Source: G001797105 sp964528155
GTDB taxonomy: Bacteria > Chloroflexota > Anaerolineae > Anaerolineales > E44-bin32
Direction: 5' to 3'
NCBI GenBank assembly: GCA_964528155.1
Contig: CAZGRL010000090.1
Span: 1-14,458, forward strand
DNA length: 14,458 nucleotides
The position numbers and the translations under genes were made by a program. This document shows positions 1-7,366 of this stretch, one piece after another; within the stretch, counting starts at the first letter, position 1, and every line of letters begins with the position of its first letter. The notes below the pieces were generated by a model that saw only the letters and a list, made by a program, of their open reading frames with translations, was not told where the DNA came from and did no database searches.

Positions 1-72
1 TCGCATACAATGGTTCTGCATGTCAACAAATGCCGTCATGCTACCAATGTTCACCGTGACAATCACATTTAT

Positions 73-110
73 TATGGTAGTCTGGTTGCGCGCCCCACAT
101 AACTATGGTA
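73..110. repeat. Direct repeat TATGGTA x2 upstream of XRE regulator
   Basis: The heptamer TATGGTA occurs at 73-79 and again at 104-110, 31 bp apart, which is about three helical turns. An inverted TACCA lies further upstream at 42-46. The second copy overlaps the candidate promoter -10 region of the downstream XRE-cupin gene. XRE regulators often bind their own promoter, so these could be operator half-sites. That is inference from position only; chance occurrence is possible. Confidence 0.25.
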
Positions 111-114
111 TCTT
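86..114 (+). promoter_or_regulatory. Candidate sigma-70-type promoter of XRE-cupin gene
   Basis: TTGCGC at 86-91 is followed, after 17 bp, by TATCTT at 109-114. This matches the general -35/-10 pattern and would start transcription near 121, about 45 nt before the ATG at 166. The first 165 bases hold no supported gene and are more AT-rich than the rest, as expected of a promoter region. The match is partial, so this is a weak call. Confidence 0.25.
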
Positions 115-165
115 TGGCTCGAAAGGGCGTCAGATATCAGCACAAGCCCGTTTGGGGAAAAGAGA

Positions 166-774
166 ATGACGGGGATGGAAGCCGAAGAGAAGGGCCTCAT
201 CGACATCGGGCAGCAGATCCGCGATTTGCGCCGCGTGCGCGGCCTGACCCAATCCGAGCTGGCCGAGAAGAGCGGCCTGGCGACCAACACGCTCAGCCTG
301 ATCGAACGCGGTCAGTCCTCACCGACCGTGAGCACGCTCCAGAAGATCGCCGCCGCCCTGGGTACCGACATCAACAACCTGTTCAGCCCGATGTTGATCC
401 GGCCGGGGGTGTGCTACATCAAGACCTATCAGCGCAAGCCAACGCAGGTGGCGCAAGGTCAGCTCGCCAACTTGGCTGCGGGCTTCCCCGACCCCGTCTT
501 CTCACCATTGTGGTTCACCATGGAGGCGGGAGCGCGAAGCGGCACCGCCGTCACCCACCCCGGCCAGGAGTTCGTCTACTGCCTTGACGGCCAGCTCCTT
601 TACGTCGTGGAGACAAGGGCCTACTTGCTCGAGCCCGGCGATTCCTTGTTGATCAATGCCATGCTGCCGCATCGATGGCAGAACGCCGGTGTCAGGCCGG
701 TCGAAGCCCTGCTGATGATCAGCCGCAAGGAAGCCTGGAACGCGCACGGGATCGCGGGTCTGAGCCAGTCCTGA
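166..774 (+). CDS. XRE-family transcriptional regulator with C-terminal cupin domain
   Basis: A 202-residue DNA-binding regulator of the common HTH-plus-cupin type. Residues about 14-68 form a Cro/C1-type helix-turn-helix: the stretch around LTQSELAEKSGLATNTLS and then IERGQSSPTVSTL is the classic recognition-helix signature. Residues about 112-185 form a cupin barrel with His131, Glu135 and His169 in positions typical of metal or ligand contacts, so it may sense a small molecule. The ATG at 166 follows an AG-rich GGGGAAAAGAG stretch; an in-frame ATG at 175 is an alternative start. Relatives repress or activate genes for amino-acid, polyamine or carbon metabolism, usually next to themselves. 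The neighbouring HAD hydrolase lies in the same direction 141 bp or more downstream, so it is a plausible target, but the sequence does not prove it. Family call is firm; the ligand is unknown. Confidence 0.9.
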   Translation: MTGMEAEEKGLIDIGQQIRDLRRVRGLTQSELAEKSGLATNTLSLIERGQSSPTVSTLQKIAAALGTDINNLFSPMLIRPGVCYIKTYQRKPTQVAQGQLANLAAGFPDPVFSPLWFTMEAGARSGTAVTHPGQEFVYCLDGQLLYVVETRAYLLEPGDSLLINAMLPHRWQNAGVRPVEALLMISRKEAWNAHGIAGLSQS

Positions 775-951
775 ACCGACACGGATGACCACCGGCCAAG
801 GAAACATACGTCGCGCGCTGCCGGCGATTCCACAATCGTCCGAAGGCTGGCGCGCGGCTAACCGACCAGCTGCAAGCCCGTTCCTACCTCACTTCTGGAG
901 GCCCAACGCCGTTTTGTGGACGAAGCACCCGCCCGGCAACGGACGGCAACC

Positions 952-1731
952 ATGACTACAGACAGGCCCCCTGCAGCGGCCGTCCCACACAGCGGCCACC
1001 CATCTGAGCACATTCGCCTCATCCAGGACCGAGTGCGATCGGGGACGCGCGCCTTCATCTTCGATCTCGACGGCGTGATGGCATGGACCGAGCCGTTTCA
1101 CCACGTTGCTCTCAACACTTTCCTGGAGGACTTCGGTTGTGCGCTCACCCCCGATCAGTTCATGCAGCTCGTTGGTGAGGACAACCCGACCGTGGCGGAG
1201 TTGGTGACCGAATGGTGCTCGCTTCCGATCTCGGCCGAGCAGGTGACGGAAGGACGTATGAAAGCCGTCCTCCCCCTACTCGAAAAGGATCTGACGCCCG
1301 CGCCGGGATTGCTGGCCCTTCTTGACTTTTTGGATGGAAGGGGGATGTCGCTTGCAGTCGCCTCGAACAGCCCGCGAGCCTACGTCGATCGCGTGATCGC
1401 GCTGCTGGGCTTGTCCGATCGTTTCCAGTGCGTCCGCGCCGACGGGGATGTCCTGCGTGGGAAGCCGGCGCCGGATGTGTACCTATCTGCGAGCGAATGT
1501 CTGGGGATCACGAGCGAGCACTGTGTTTCCGTTGAGGACTCGCCGGCCGGGGTCCAGGCCGCCAGGGCAAGCGGAATGGTCTCGGTACTCATCCCCAACG
1601 GACTGCTCCAGGGTGAAGACTTCCCGCCAGCCGATCTGTGCTTCGCCTCGCTTCCAGACCTGCACGATTGGCTGCGTGCCACACTCGGCACCGAAACGCC
1701 AGCCGGATCGCGGTCAGCACCTAGCAGCTAG
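952..1731 (+). CDS. HAD-superfamily (subfamily IA) phosphatase / beta-phosphoglucomutase-like
   Basis: A 259-residue HAD hydrolase counted from the ATG at 952. Motif I is FDLDGV with the nucleophile Asp38 and acid/base Asp40. It is followed by an alpha-helical C1 cap (about 45-120), motif II AVASNS (Ser138), Lys171 in GKPAPD as motif III, and VEDSPAG (Glu195, Asp196) as motif IV. This set fits sugar-phosphate phosphatases and beta-phosphoglucomutases. The usual Asp-Thr after DxDGVL is changed to Trp-Thr (VMAWTE), so a mutase role is less certain. A GTG at 916 would add 12 residues and has GGAGG 14 nt upstream, which is too far to be ideal; the ATG at 952 has a weak GGACGG at good distance. 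The gene converges with the PTS operon. It could dephosphorylate an intermediate of that pathway, but it is transcribed separately, so this link is only a guess. Confidence 0.88.
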   Translation: MTTDRPPAAAVPHSGHPSEHIRLIQDRVRSGTRAFIFDLDGVMAWTEPFHHVALNTFLEDFGCALTPDQFMQLVGEDNPTVAELVTEWCSLPISAEQVTEGRMKAVLPLLEKDLTPAPGLLALLDFLDGRGMSLAVASNSPRAYVDRVIALLGLSDRFQCVRADGDVLRGKPAPDVYLSASECLGITSEHCVSVEDSPAGVQAARASGMVSVLIPNGLLQGEDFPPADLCFASLPDLHDWLRATLGTETPAGSRSAPSS

Positions 1732-1782
1732 CAATCAGCAATTCGATGACAGCTGACTGCTGACTGCTAATTGCTTGTTGCT
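1730..1782. terminator. Stem-loop between convergent HAD and Enzyme I genes
   Basis: AGCAATCAGCAATT (1730-1743) and AATTGCTTGTTGCT (1769-1782) are inverted repeats with a two-base mismatch, enclosing a 25-nt loop that carries the heptamer GCTGACT in tandem. The element fills the 52-bp gap between the two stop codons, so it could end transcription from both sides. The stem is AT-rich and there is no clean U-tract, so it is a weak terminator at best. Confidence 0.4.
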
Positions 1783-1783
1783 T

Positions 1784-3502
1784 CTATTCCATCTCCTCCC
1801 GCATGTACGCCTCGACGTCCTCCGCCGTCCCCAGCGCCAGCGCGCGCTCGGCGATCGCCTGGGCCCGCTCGACGGTGAGGCGAGCGATTAATTCCTTCGC
1901 CTCGGGGATGCTGCCTGGGGCCATGCTGAATTCGTCCAATCCCAGTCCGAGCAGGATGGGGATGGCCTTGCGCATCCCCGCCAGCTCGCCGCACATCCCG
2001 ATCCACCTGTCGGCGCGATGAGCCGCCCCAATCGCCGTGCGGATCAGACGCAGTACGGCAGGATGCAGAGGCTGGAACAGACCGGCGACGGTGGCGTTGC
2101 CCCGATCGACCGCCAGCGTGTACTGTGTCAGATCGTTCGTCCCCAGGCTGAAGAAATCCGCTTCTTGCGCCAACACGTCCACGAGCAAAGCCGCCGCCGG
2201 AGTTTCGACCATGATCCCCAGAGGGACGTCAGCCGCGTGATCCAGGCCGTCACGCTCCAGGCTGGCCTGTGCCTCGGCCATCAGTGCCCGCGCTCGTCGC
2301 AACTCCTCGAGCCCGGTGATCATGGGGATCATCACCCGAACCTGGTGGCCCACCGCCGCCCGTAAGATGGCCCGCAACTGCGTGCGGAACAGGTCGGGCC
2401 TGTCCAGGCTGATGCGGACGGCCCGCCACCCCAGGAACGGGTTCATTTCCTCCGGGAATGGAATGTAGGATGGCGGCTTGTCGCCCCCGATGTCGAGCGT
2501 GCGCACGATCACCGGCCTGCCGGCCATCGCCTCGAAGATCTCGGTATAGGTTCGGACCTGACGGTCTTCGCTCGGCGGCTGGTCCTCCTCCAGATACAGG
2601 AACTCCGTTCGAAGCAGTCCGATGCCCTCGGCGCCCATAGCGTCAGCCGAGCGCGCCGAGGCGGCGTCCCCTACGTTAGCCGCTACTTCCACACGTCGTC
2701 CGTCGGCCGTAACCGCCGGGCGTTGCGCCAGCTCGCGCAGAGTCTCGCGCCTTTGCCGCGCCGCCGCCTGGCGATCCTTGTACGCCTGCACTGTCGCCGG
2801 TTCAGGCGAGATCACCAGCAGCCCGGCCGTGCCGTCAACGATAACCTCGATCCCGTCGGACACCCGATCCAACGCGCCGTCGCCGATCCCGACCACAGCC
2901 GGAATCCCCAGGGCGCGCGCCAGGATCGCGCTGTGCGATGTCAGACCGCCGCGGGCGGTGCAGATCCCCAGGGCCAGACTCGGGTCCAGCCCGGCGGTGT
3001 CGGACGGCGTCAGCTCGCCGGCGACGATGACCGCCGGCCGCGGCAGCTCGGCCAGATCGGCCGGCGGCTTGCCCAGCAGCAGGCGAATGACCCTGCGGCC
3101 GACGTCGTGGACGTCGGCGGCGCGGGCGGCGAAGAGTTCGGATCCCATCCCGGCCAGCATGTCGGCCACCTCGGCCGTCGCCTCGCTCACGGCCTGCTCT
3201 GCCGTGGCACCCTGCCGCAGCCGTTCGATCACCTTGTCTTCCAGCAGTGGATCGTCGAGCATCAACTGGTGGGCCTCGAAGATGGCGGCGTCGGCCTGGC
3301 CGGCGCGTTGGGCCACCCGCTGGCGGACGCCCTCCAGCTCGGCCCGGGCTTTGTGGCGGGCCTCCTCAAAGCGTACGCGTTCGTCTTCGAAAGAGGACGC
3401 CTGGCCCGGCGGGATCGTCAGGTCCACCTGCTCGAAGCGGTGAACGGGACCGATAGCGATTCCATCGCTGGCCGGGATCCCGTGAAGGTTCGTCTCGGTC
3501 AT
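1784..3502 (-). CDS. ptsI: PTS Enzyme I (phosphoenolpyruvate-protein phosphotransferase)
   Basis: Cytoplasmic first enzyme of the PTS: it takes phosphate from PEP onto a histidine and passes it to HPr. From the ATG at 3502 it has 572 residues, the normal family length. The N-terminal HPr-binding region is followed by the swivelling phosphohistidine domain with GGLTSHSAI (His190, equivalent to E. coli His189). The C-terminal PEP-binding barrel has LLRTEFLYL (Arg298), TLDIGGDKP, the SLGTNDLTQY motif and catalytic Cys504 in GMCGELAG. All key residues are present, so the enzyme should be active. A longer start at 3571 adds 23 residues that resemble no Enzyme I N-terminus; neither start has a strong ribosome site. 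It is the last gene of the operon, 135 bp after HPr. Having Enzyme I and HPr in a substrate-specific operon makes the system self-sufficient. Confidence 0.96.
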   Translation of the reverse strand: MTETNLHGIPASDGIAIGPVHRFEQVDLTIPPGQASSFEDERVRFEEARHKARAELEGVRQRVAQRAGQADAAIFEAHQLMLDDPLLEDKVIERLRQGATAEQAVSEATAEVADMLAGMGSELFAARAADVHDVGRRVIRLLLGKPPADLAELPRPAVIVAGELTPSDTAGLDPSLALGICTARGGLTSHSAILARALGIPAVVGIGDGALDRVSDGIEVIVDGTAGLLVISPEPATVQAYKDRQAAARQRRETLRELAQRPAVTADGRRVEVAANVGDAASARSADAMGAEGIGLLRTEFLYLEEDQPPSEDRQVRTYTEIFEAMAGRPVIVRTLDIGGDKPPSYIPFPEEMNPFLGWRAVRISLDRPDLFRTQLRAILRAAVGHQVRVMIPMITGLEELRRARALMAEAQASLERDGLDHAADVPLGIMVETPAAALLVDVLAQEADFFSLGTNDLTQYTLAVDRGNATVAGLFQPLHPAVLRLIRTAIGAAHRADRWIGMCGELAGMRKAIPILLGLGLDEFSMAPGSIPEAKELIARLTVERAQAIAERALALGTAEDVEAYMREEME

Positions 3503-3637
3503 GGGTTGACCGTCGTCATTCTGTTCGGGCAAATCGGTCTCTCTCGACGCTTGGGAGGCGCCGTAGTCCATTCCTTGCCGTCGCCCGAACGCCCGCGGCT
3601 CGAAGTCACCTTCAACGACACCGTCGCCCTTCGCCTG

Positions 3638-3931
3638 TTACGGATCACCCGACCGATGATCCTCGCCGAAGTTGCCTTCCACAAGACGTCGTATGGCGGC
3701 CAGCGCCTGGTCGGCACCCTGACCGTCGGCCTCGATGCGAATTATGTGGCCCTTGCCCACGCCCAGAGCCAGTACGCTGAGGATGCTCTTGGCGTCGCCG
3801 GCGGCGCTTCCGGAGGTCAGGTTGGAGACTCGGATGTCGCACGCGAATGTCGCCGCCGTCTGCACAAAAAGCGCTGCCGGCCTGGCATGCAGGCCGACCG
3901 GATGATTGACTGTGACTTCGATTGCAGGCAT
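3638..3931 (-). CDS. ptsH: HPr phosphocarrier protein
   Basis: A 97-residue HPr. It carries phosphate from Enzyme I to EIIA proteins in the cytoplasm. The active-site motif NHPVGLHARPAA puts the phosphorylated histidine at residue 15, exactly as in the family. The second conserved element, DAKSILSVLALGV, keeps a serine (Ser49) at the position phosphorylated by HPr kinase in Firmicutes. No HPr kinase is seen in this window, so its use is unknown. The start at 3931 is chosen because MPAIEVTVNHP aligns with HPr N-termini; an upstream start at 3979 would run into the SDR gene. A C-terminal tail of about 10 residues exceeds the usual 85-90 residue length. It lies 25 bp after the SDR gene and before Enzyme I. 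Confidence 0.95.
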   Translation of the reverse strand: MPAIEVTVNHPVGLHARPAALFVQTAATFACDIRVSNLTSGSAAGDAKSILSVLALGVGKGHIIRIEADGQGADQALAAIRRLVEGNFGEDHRSGDP

Positions 3932-3956
3932 GGCGTTGTATCCCCTGGCATCATGT

Positions 3957-4700
3957 TCAGGCCAGATACAGGCCCCCATTGATGGGCAACGTAATCCCTG
4001 TCAAGTACGACGCTTCTTCGGAGGCAAGGAAGCCCACGACATACGCCACATCCTCGGGCGTACCCAGCCGACCAACGGGCACTCTGGCAGCGTATTCGGC
4101 TCGATGGGCTTCGAGTTCTCCCTGCCAGCCCTCGGTTTCGATCCAACCCGGGCTGACAACGTTAACGGTGATCCCATACTGGGCAAGCTCACGCGCCAGA
4201 GATTTAGACAGGCCGACCACACCGGCTTTGGCGGCTGCGTAGTGACTGTGGCCGCCCGTGGAGCCGCGCTGGGCCGCCAGGGACGAGACATTGATGATAC
4301 GCCCCCATTGGCGCTCGACCATCATCGGTGCGATCGCCGCACAGCAATTGTACGTCCCCGTCAGGTTGACGGCTACGACGCGCTCCCACTCGGCCGGGCT
4401 CATTTCCAAGAATGGACGTGTCGGACGCGAGCCGGCGTTGTTGATCAAGACATCGACGCGCCCGTGGCTCAACCGCGCCTGCTCGGCCATTTGTTGCACC
4501 TGACCGAAATCTGACACATCGACTCGGATGAACGTGGCCGTCGACCCGGTCGAGCGGATTCGCTCGGCGGCTTCTTCCCCGTAGTCTGCCAACTCGGCCA
4601 CGATGACATGTGCCCCCATCCGGCCCAGTCGCGTGCCGATGGCCAGACCTATGCCCCTACCGCCACCGGTGACAAGGGCCACACGATCTCGGAGCTCCAC
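3957..4700 (-). CDS. SDR-family NAD(P)-dependent oxidoreductase
   Basis: A 247-residue classical short-chain dehydrogenase. The cofactor motif TGGGRGIG spans residues 11-18, NNAG is at 87-90, Asn112 is present, and the catalytic Ser139/140, Tyr154 and Lys158 (YAAAK) are intact. The second strand ends in an acidic Glu36, which favours NAD over NADP. It resembles the 3-oxoacyl-ACP-reductase-like and sugar/polyol dehydrogenase branch; in this operon, oxidation or reduction of a sugar or sugar-phosphate hydroxyl is the more sensible role (inference). The GTG at 4700 is chosen because a purine-rich GGAAGGAAGGGAA stretch sits just upstream and because residues beyond it do not look like SDR and would overlap the preceding gene. 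It follows the RuBisCO-like gene after 49 bp and is followed by HPr after 25 bp. Confidence 0.93.
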   Translation of the reverse strand: MELRDRVALVTGGGRGIGLAIGTRLGRMGAHVIVAELADYGEEAAERIRSTGSTATFIRVDVSDFGQVQQMAEQARLSHGRVDVLINNAGSRPTRPFLEMSPAEWERVVAVNLTGTYNCCAAIAPMMVERQWGRIINVSSLAAQRGSTGGHSHYAAAKAGVVGLSKSLARELAQYGITVNVVSPGWIETEGWQGELEAHRAEYAARVPVGRLGTPEDVAYVVGFLASEEASYLTGITLPINGGLYLA

Positions 4701-4749
4701 TTGTTCCCTTCCTTCCGCATTTGCAGACTGAACCGTCTGGCCCAGGTGA

Positions 4750-6078
4750 TCAGCGAAGCCTGGCGAAGAGCTGAAGCGACTCCTCCTGCCAGATGCCCCA
4801 GCTTTCAATCGCGGCGCCCAGCTCTGAGTGCTTCGCGGCCGCCTCCTGCAGGGGCTCGGCCGCCATCGCCGCATCGATCGCCTGGCGCATGGCTACCGCC
4901 CCGGCCTTCGGACCCATCGGGTGACCGTGGATGCCACCGCCGGCGCCCAAGATGCAGTCCACGCCGAGATCGGCGATGATTTCAGGCACGCTTCCAGGGT
5001 AGGTTCCAGCGACCGCGTTGGGGAAGGTGCGCTTGAGATTCCCCATCCTGCCTCGGCATACATGCGCGATATGGAGGTACTTGTTCTTGAGGATCGGCAG
5101 CTTGCCGTAGGGAACCAGATCGTTGATGATATCCGCTCCGGCCAGGCGGGGCAATTTCGCCATGATCAAATGTGCGCTGACCCCCGAGCACGGAGAGACA
5201 ATCATCGAACCGCCGGCAGTTGCGTGGGCCAGAATGGGCACATCGATCGCCGGATCTTCGGCCAACATCCGCAGCGCCGAGAAGCCGGTGGCAATGTAGT
5301 TCACCATCAGGGCGTTTGCGCCGGCACGGATGGCGCGCAAAGCATTGTCATGCATCCGGTCCACGCGATCGGTGATGTTGACAGTGTAGAGCGTCTTCTC
5401 CCCCTTCTCTGCATCTGCCCTGGCGATGGCCTCCATGTACGTCTCAACGCGGGATTCCAGACTTGAGAAGTCGGGGCTGCCGCCGAGGAGTTCGTCATCC
5501 TTGATGATGTCCACGCCCCCGGCGGCTGCTTGATACACGAGCTCCGCGCCGACCTCCGGAGGGAAACCGGTGCAGGGTTTGACCATGTTGTTCAGCAGCG
5601 GTCTGTGCATCACCTGCAGGCGTTCTCGCACGCCTCCAATCCCTAGCTTCGGACCCTGGAACTGGGCCAGATAGCTCTCCGGAAATTCGATGTCGAGGAG
5701 CTTCACCGGATAGGCGAACGAGATGTTGCCGGGTATGGTCGAGAGCAGCATAGGCAGGTTCGTACCGAAATTGACCCAGGGGAAAGCCAACTGAAAGACG
5801 AAGCTGCGTGTCGGCTGTCCTTCGGGCAATCCGGTTTCATGGTCCGGAACTTCATATAGAGCGATCAACTTGGCGGCGTGTTCGCGACGGAGTTCCGTCG
5901 TCTCCTGTGGCACGTCCACCCATGTGCCCGTCGATTGCTCTGTGGCGAAACCCAGACAACGCTTGACGACGTCGGTCCCCAGCGGGAGTTCGGCCAGGTA
6001 GGTCGCGATGACGTGTCGTCCATCCCTGACCGCCTCGGGGAGAGCGAACAGCTCGGGGTCGTATCTGAGATTGATCAT
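4750..6078 (-). CDS. RuBisCO-like protein (Form IV-type large subunit homologue)
   Basis: A 442-residue RuBisCO large-subunit-family protein. The central barrel keeps the metal/carbamate motif as GGVDIIKDDE (Lys193, Asp195, Glu196, matching RuBisCO Lys201, Asp203, Glu204), Lys167 (matching Lys175), His285 (matching His294), Lys326 (matching Lys334) and the glycine-rich GGGIHGHP phosphate loop near 380-387. The base Lys177 is replaced by Cys169 (VKPCTG), and His327 by Asn319. Loss of these catalytic residues argues against CO2 fixation and for a Form IV RuBisCO-like protein acting on another sugar phosphate. Known Form IV roles include 2,3-diketo-5-methylthiopentyl-1-phosphate enolase, methylthioribulose-phosphate isomerase, and decarboxylase or transcarboxylase/hydrolase steps in apionate breakdown. 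The operon has no methionine-salvage genes, so the last type is the closest model. ATG 6078 has GGAGG seven bases upstream. No small subunit or phosphoribulokinase is nearby. Confidence 0.95.
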   Translation of the reverse strand: MINLRYDPELFALPEAVRDGRHVIATYLAELPLGTDVVKRCLGFATEQSTGTWVDVPQETTELRREHAAKLIALYEVPDHETGLPEGQPTRSFVFQLAFPWVNFGTNLPMLLSTIPGNISFAYPVKLLDIEFPESYLAQFQGPKLGIGGVRERLQVMHRPLLNNMVKPCTGFPPEVGAELVYQAAAGGVDIIKDDELLGGSPDFSSLESRVETYMEAIARADAEKGEKTLYTVNITDRVDRMHDNALRAIRAGANALMVNYIATGFSALRMLAEDPAIDVPILAHATAGGSMIVSPCSGVSAHLIMAKLPRLAGADIINDLVPYGKLPILKNKYLHIAHVCRGRMGNLKRTFPNAVAGTYPGSVPEIIADLGVDCILGAGGGIHGHPMGPKAGAVAMRQAIDAAMAAEPLQEAAAKHSELGAAIESWGIWQEESLQLFARLR

Positions 6079-6133
6079 GGTGATGCCTCCAGCCGGCTCG
6101 CGCAGGATTCTCGCAGGACGCGTTCGCTCCGTG

Positions 6134-7168
6134 TCACAGTCGGACAACCTTCTTGAGTCCCTGGAGATCTCGGGTCATCGCCAGGAAGCGACCGACGTCT
6201 TCCAACGGTCCCTCGGCGGTGATGAGCATCTTCGTGTCGAGCATCCCGCGGCTCAGCAAGTCCATCGACCACTGATAACCGGGGCCAGTGTAGCTGACCG
6301 ATCCGGTGATGACGGACTGATCATAGTGAAGCCTGTTCAGATCGACCTCGAAGGTCGTCCACGCTGCAGCAGATGCCAGCAGCACGGCCGTGCCTCCCGG
6401 AGCGAGCATCGCCAGCCCCTCCTGTGTGAGCGCTTTGCCGCCGACGGAAAACACCACCGCATCTGCGCCGCGCCCTGCGGTCGCCTGATTCACCTCTTTG
6501 ACGACATCTTGGGTCTGAGGATCGAACACACCTTCGGCACCGGATTGCAGTGCAAGGGCGCGTCGCTCTTCCGCCAAGTCCGATGCGATCACCCGATGGC
6601 CGAGCAAGCGAAGCAACTGGATCGTCACCAGACCCATGAAACCGGCGCCGATGACCATGACGGTGCCGGGCGGGTGACAGCTGGCACGCATCACGCCATT
6701 GGCGCACGCCGCCACCGGCTCAATCAGCGCGGCATCGCTGAAGGAAAGCCCGTCAGGAATGGGGTGGACCTGGCTCAACGGTGCGACCAGTTGTTCGGCG
6801 AATGCTCCGTCGATGGAGTAGCCGAGCACCTTGTAGTCCTGGCACATGCCCATGCCTTGGGAGGATGTGCGGCCAGTGCGGCAGTTGAGGCAGACCCCGC
6901 AAGTGAAGACGGGGGCTACGGCGACGCGCGCCCCCGGCACCAACGCCGCCCCGACCTCGCTGCCGACCTCGAGGACGACACCTGCCGGTTCGTGGCCCAG
7001 GATGAAAGGCAAATGCGGAGCTTTGCTGCTGCCGGTGAACTTCTTGACGTCGGTCGCACATACACCGCAGGCTTTCACGCCTACCAGGACCTCAGACGGG
7101 CCGGGGCCGGGCGTATCCACCTCTCTGACGACCACATCTTCCGGGCTGATCAAGAGAGCAGCTCTCAT
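6134..7168 (-). CDS. Zinc-dependent alcohol/polyol dehydrogenase (MDR superfamily)
   Basis: A 344-residue medium-chain dehydrogenase of the threonine/sorbitol/galactitol-phosphate dehydrogenase group. Catalytic-zinc residues are Cys37 (GVCATD) and His59-Glu60 (GHEPAG), with a second Glu in LIEPVAACANGV. A structural-zinc cluster has Cys90, 93, 96 and 109. The Rossmann motif VIGAGFMG is followed by ASD, whose Asp points to NAD. The gap between the third and fourth structural cysteines is 12 residues rather than the usual seven. By analogy with GatD, which oxidises PTS-delivered galactitol-1-phosphate, it probably oxidises the phosphorylated substrate imported by the neighbouring EIIC (inference). 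The ATG at 7168 is chosen for its AAGGATGG ribosome site and the canonical MRAALL start; the upstream 29 residues up to 7255 look non-coding. Confidence 0.93.
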   Translation of the reverse strand: MRAALLISPEDVVVREVDTPGPGPSEVLVGVKACGVCATDVKKFTGSSKAPHLPFILGHEPAGVVLEVGSEVGAALVPGARVAVAPVFTCGVCLNCRTGRTSSQGMGMCQDYKVLGYSIDGAFAEQLVAPLSQVHPIPDGLSFSDAALIEPVAACANGVMRASCHPPGTVMVIGAGFMGLVTIQLLRLLGHRVIASDLAEERRALALQSGAEGVFDPQTQDVVKEVNQATAGRGADAVVFSVGGKALTQEGLAMLAPGGTAVLLASAAAWTTFEVDLNRLHYDQSVITGSVSYTGPGYQWSMDLLSRGMLDTKMLITAEGPLEDVGRFLAMTRDLQGLKKVVRL

Positions 7169-7298
7169 GGACAGACCATCCTTGTTGTCGGCCGGACATG
7201 CCTCCAAGGCGCGTCCGATGCAACCGGTGCCGTCCACGCACGTCGTGGGCGCCACAATCGTGTGTGAGGAACCGTTGGCGCGCTCCCATTGTTGTGAG

Positions 7299-7326
7299 GT
7301 GAGGCCGGATGCTACTCCGACCTCAC
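7299..7326 (-). ncRNA. Intercistronic hairpin between EIIC and dehydrogenase genes
   Basis: Read on the minus strand, GTGAGGTCGGA pairs with TCCGGCCTCAC around a six-base loop. The central U-G pair makes an unbroken 11-bp stem in the operon transcript, whereas the same position would be a C/A mismatch in a plus-strand RNA, which supports function in the operon direction. It sits inside the 198-bp gap after the EIIC stop. No U-run follows, so it is more likely an mRNA stability, processing or attenuation element than an intrinsic terminator. Confidence 0.4.
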
Positions 7327-7366
7327 CCGTCGAGACGAACAGGCCCTCCGAGGCGGTGTCCTGGCC

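Noticed and set aside
2723..3982. Long plus-strand open frame of 419 codons
   Set aside because: It is antisense to Enzyme I and HPr, which have complete catalytic motifs; its protein is Arg/Gln/Gly-rich with no recognisable domain. It results from high GC.
4750..6078. True CO2-fixing RuBisCO
   Set aside because: The Lys177 and His327 equivalents are replaced, and no small subunit, phosphoribulokinase or other Calvin-cycle gene is present in the window.
6008..7267. Long plus-strand open frame of 419 codons
   Set aside because: Antisense to the zinc dehydrogenase and the start of the RuBisCO-like gene, both with clear motifs; composition is His/Arg/Asp-rich and not family-like.
7299..7326. 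Intrinsic terminator ending the operon after EIIC
   Set aside because: The stem is strong enough, but the minus-strand sequence after it is not U-rich, and the downstream genes continue on the same strand without a clear new promoter.
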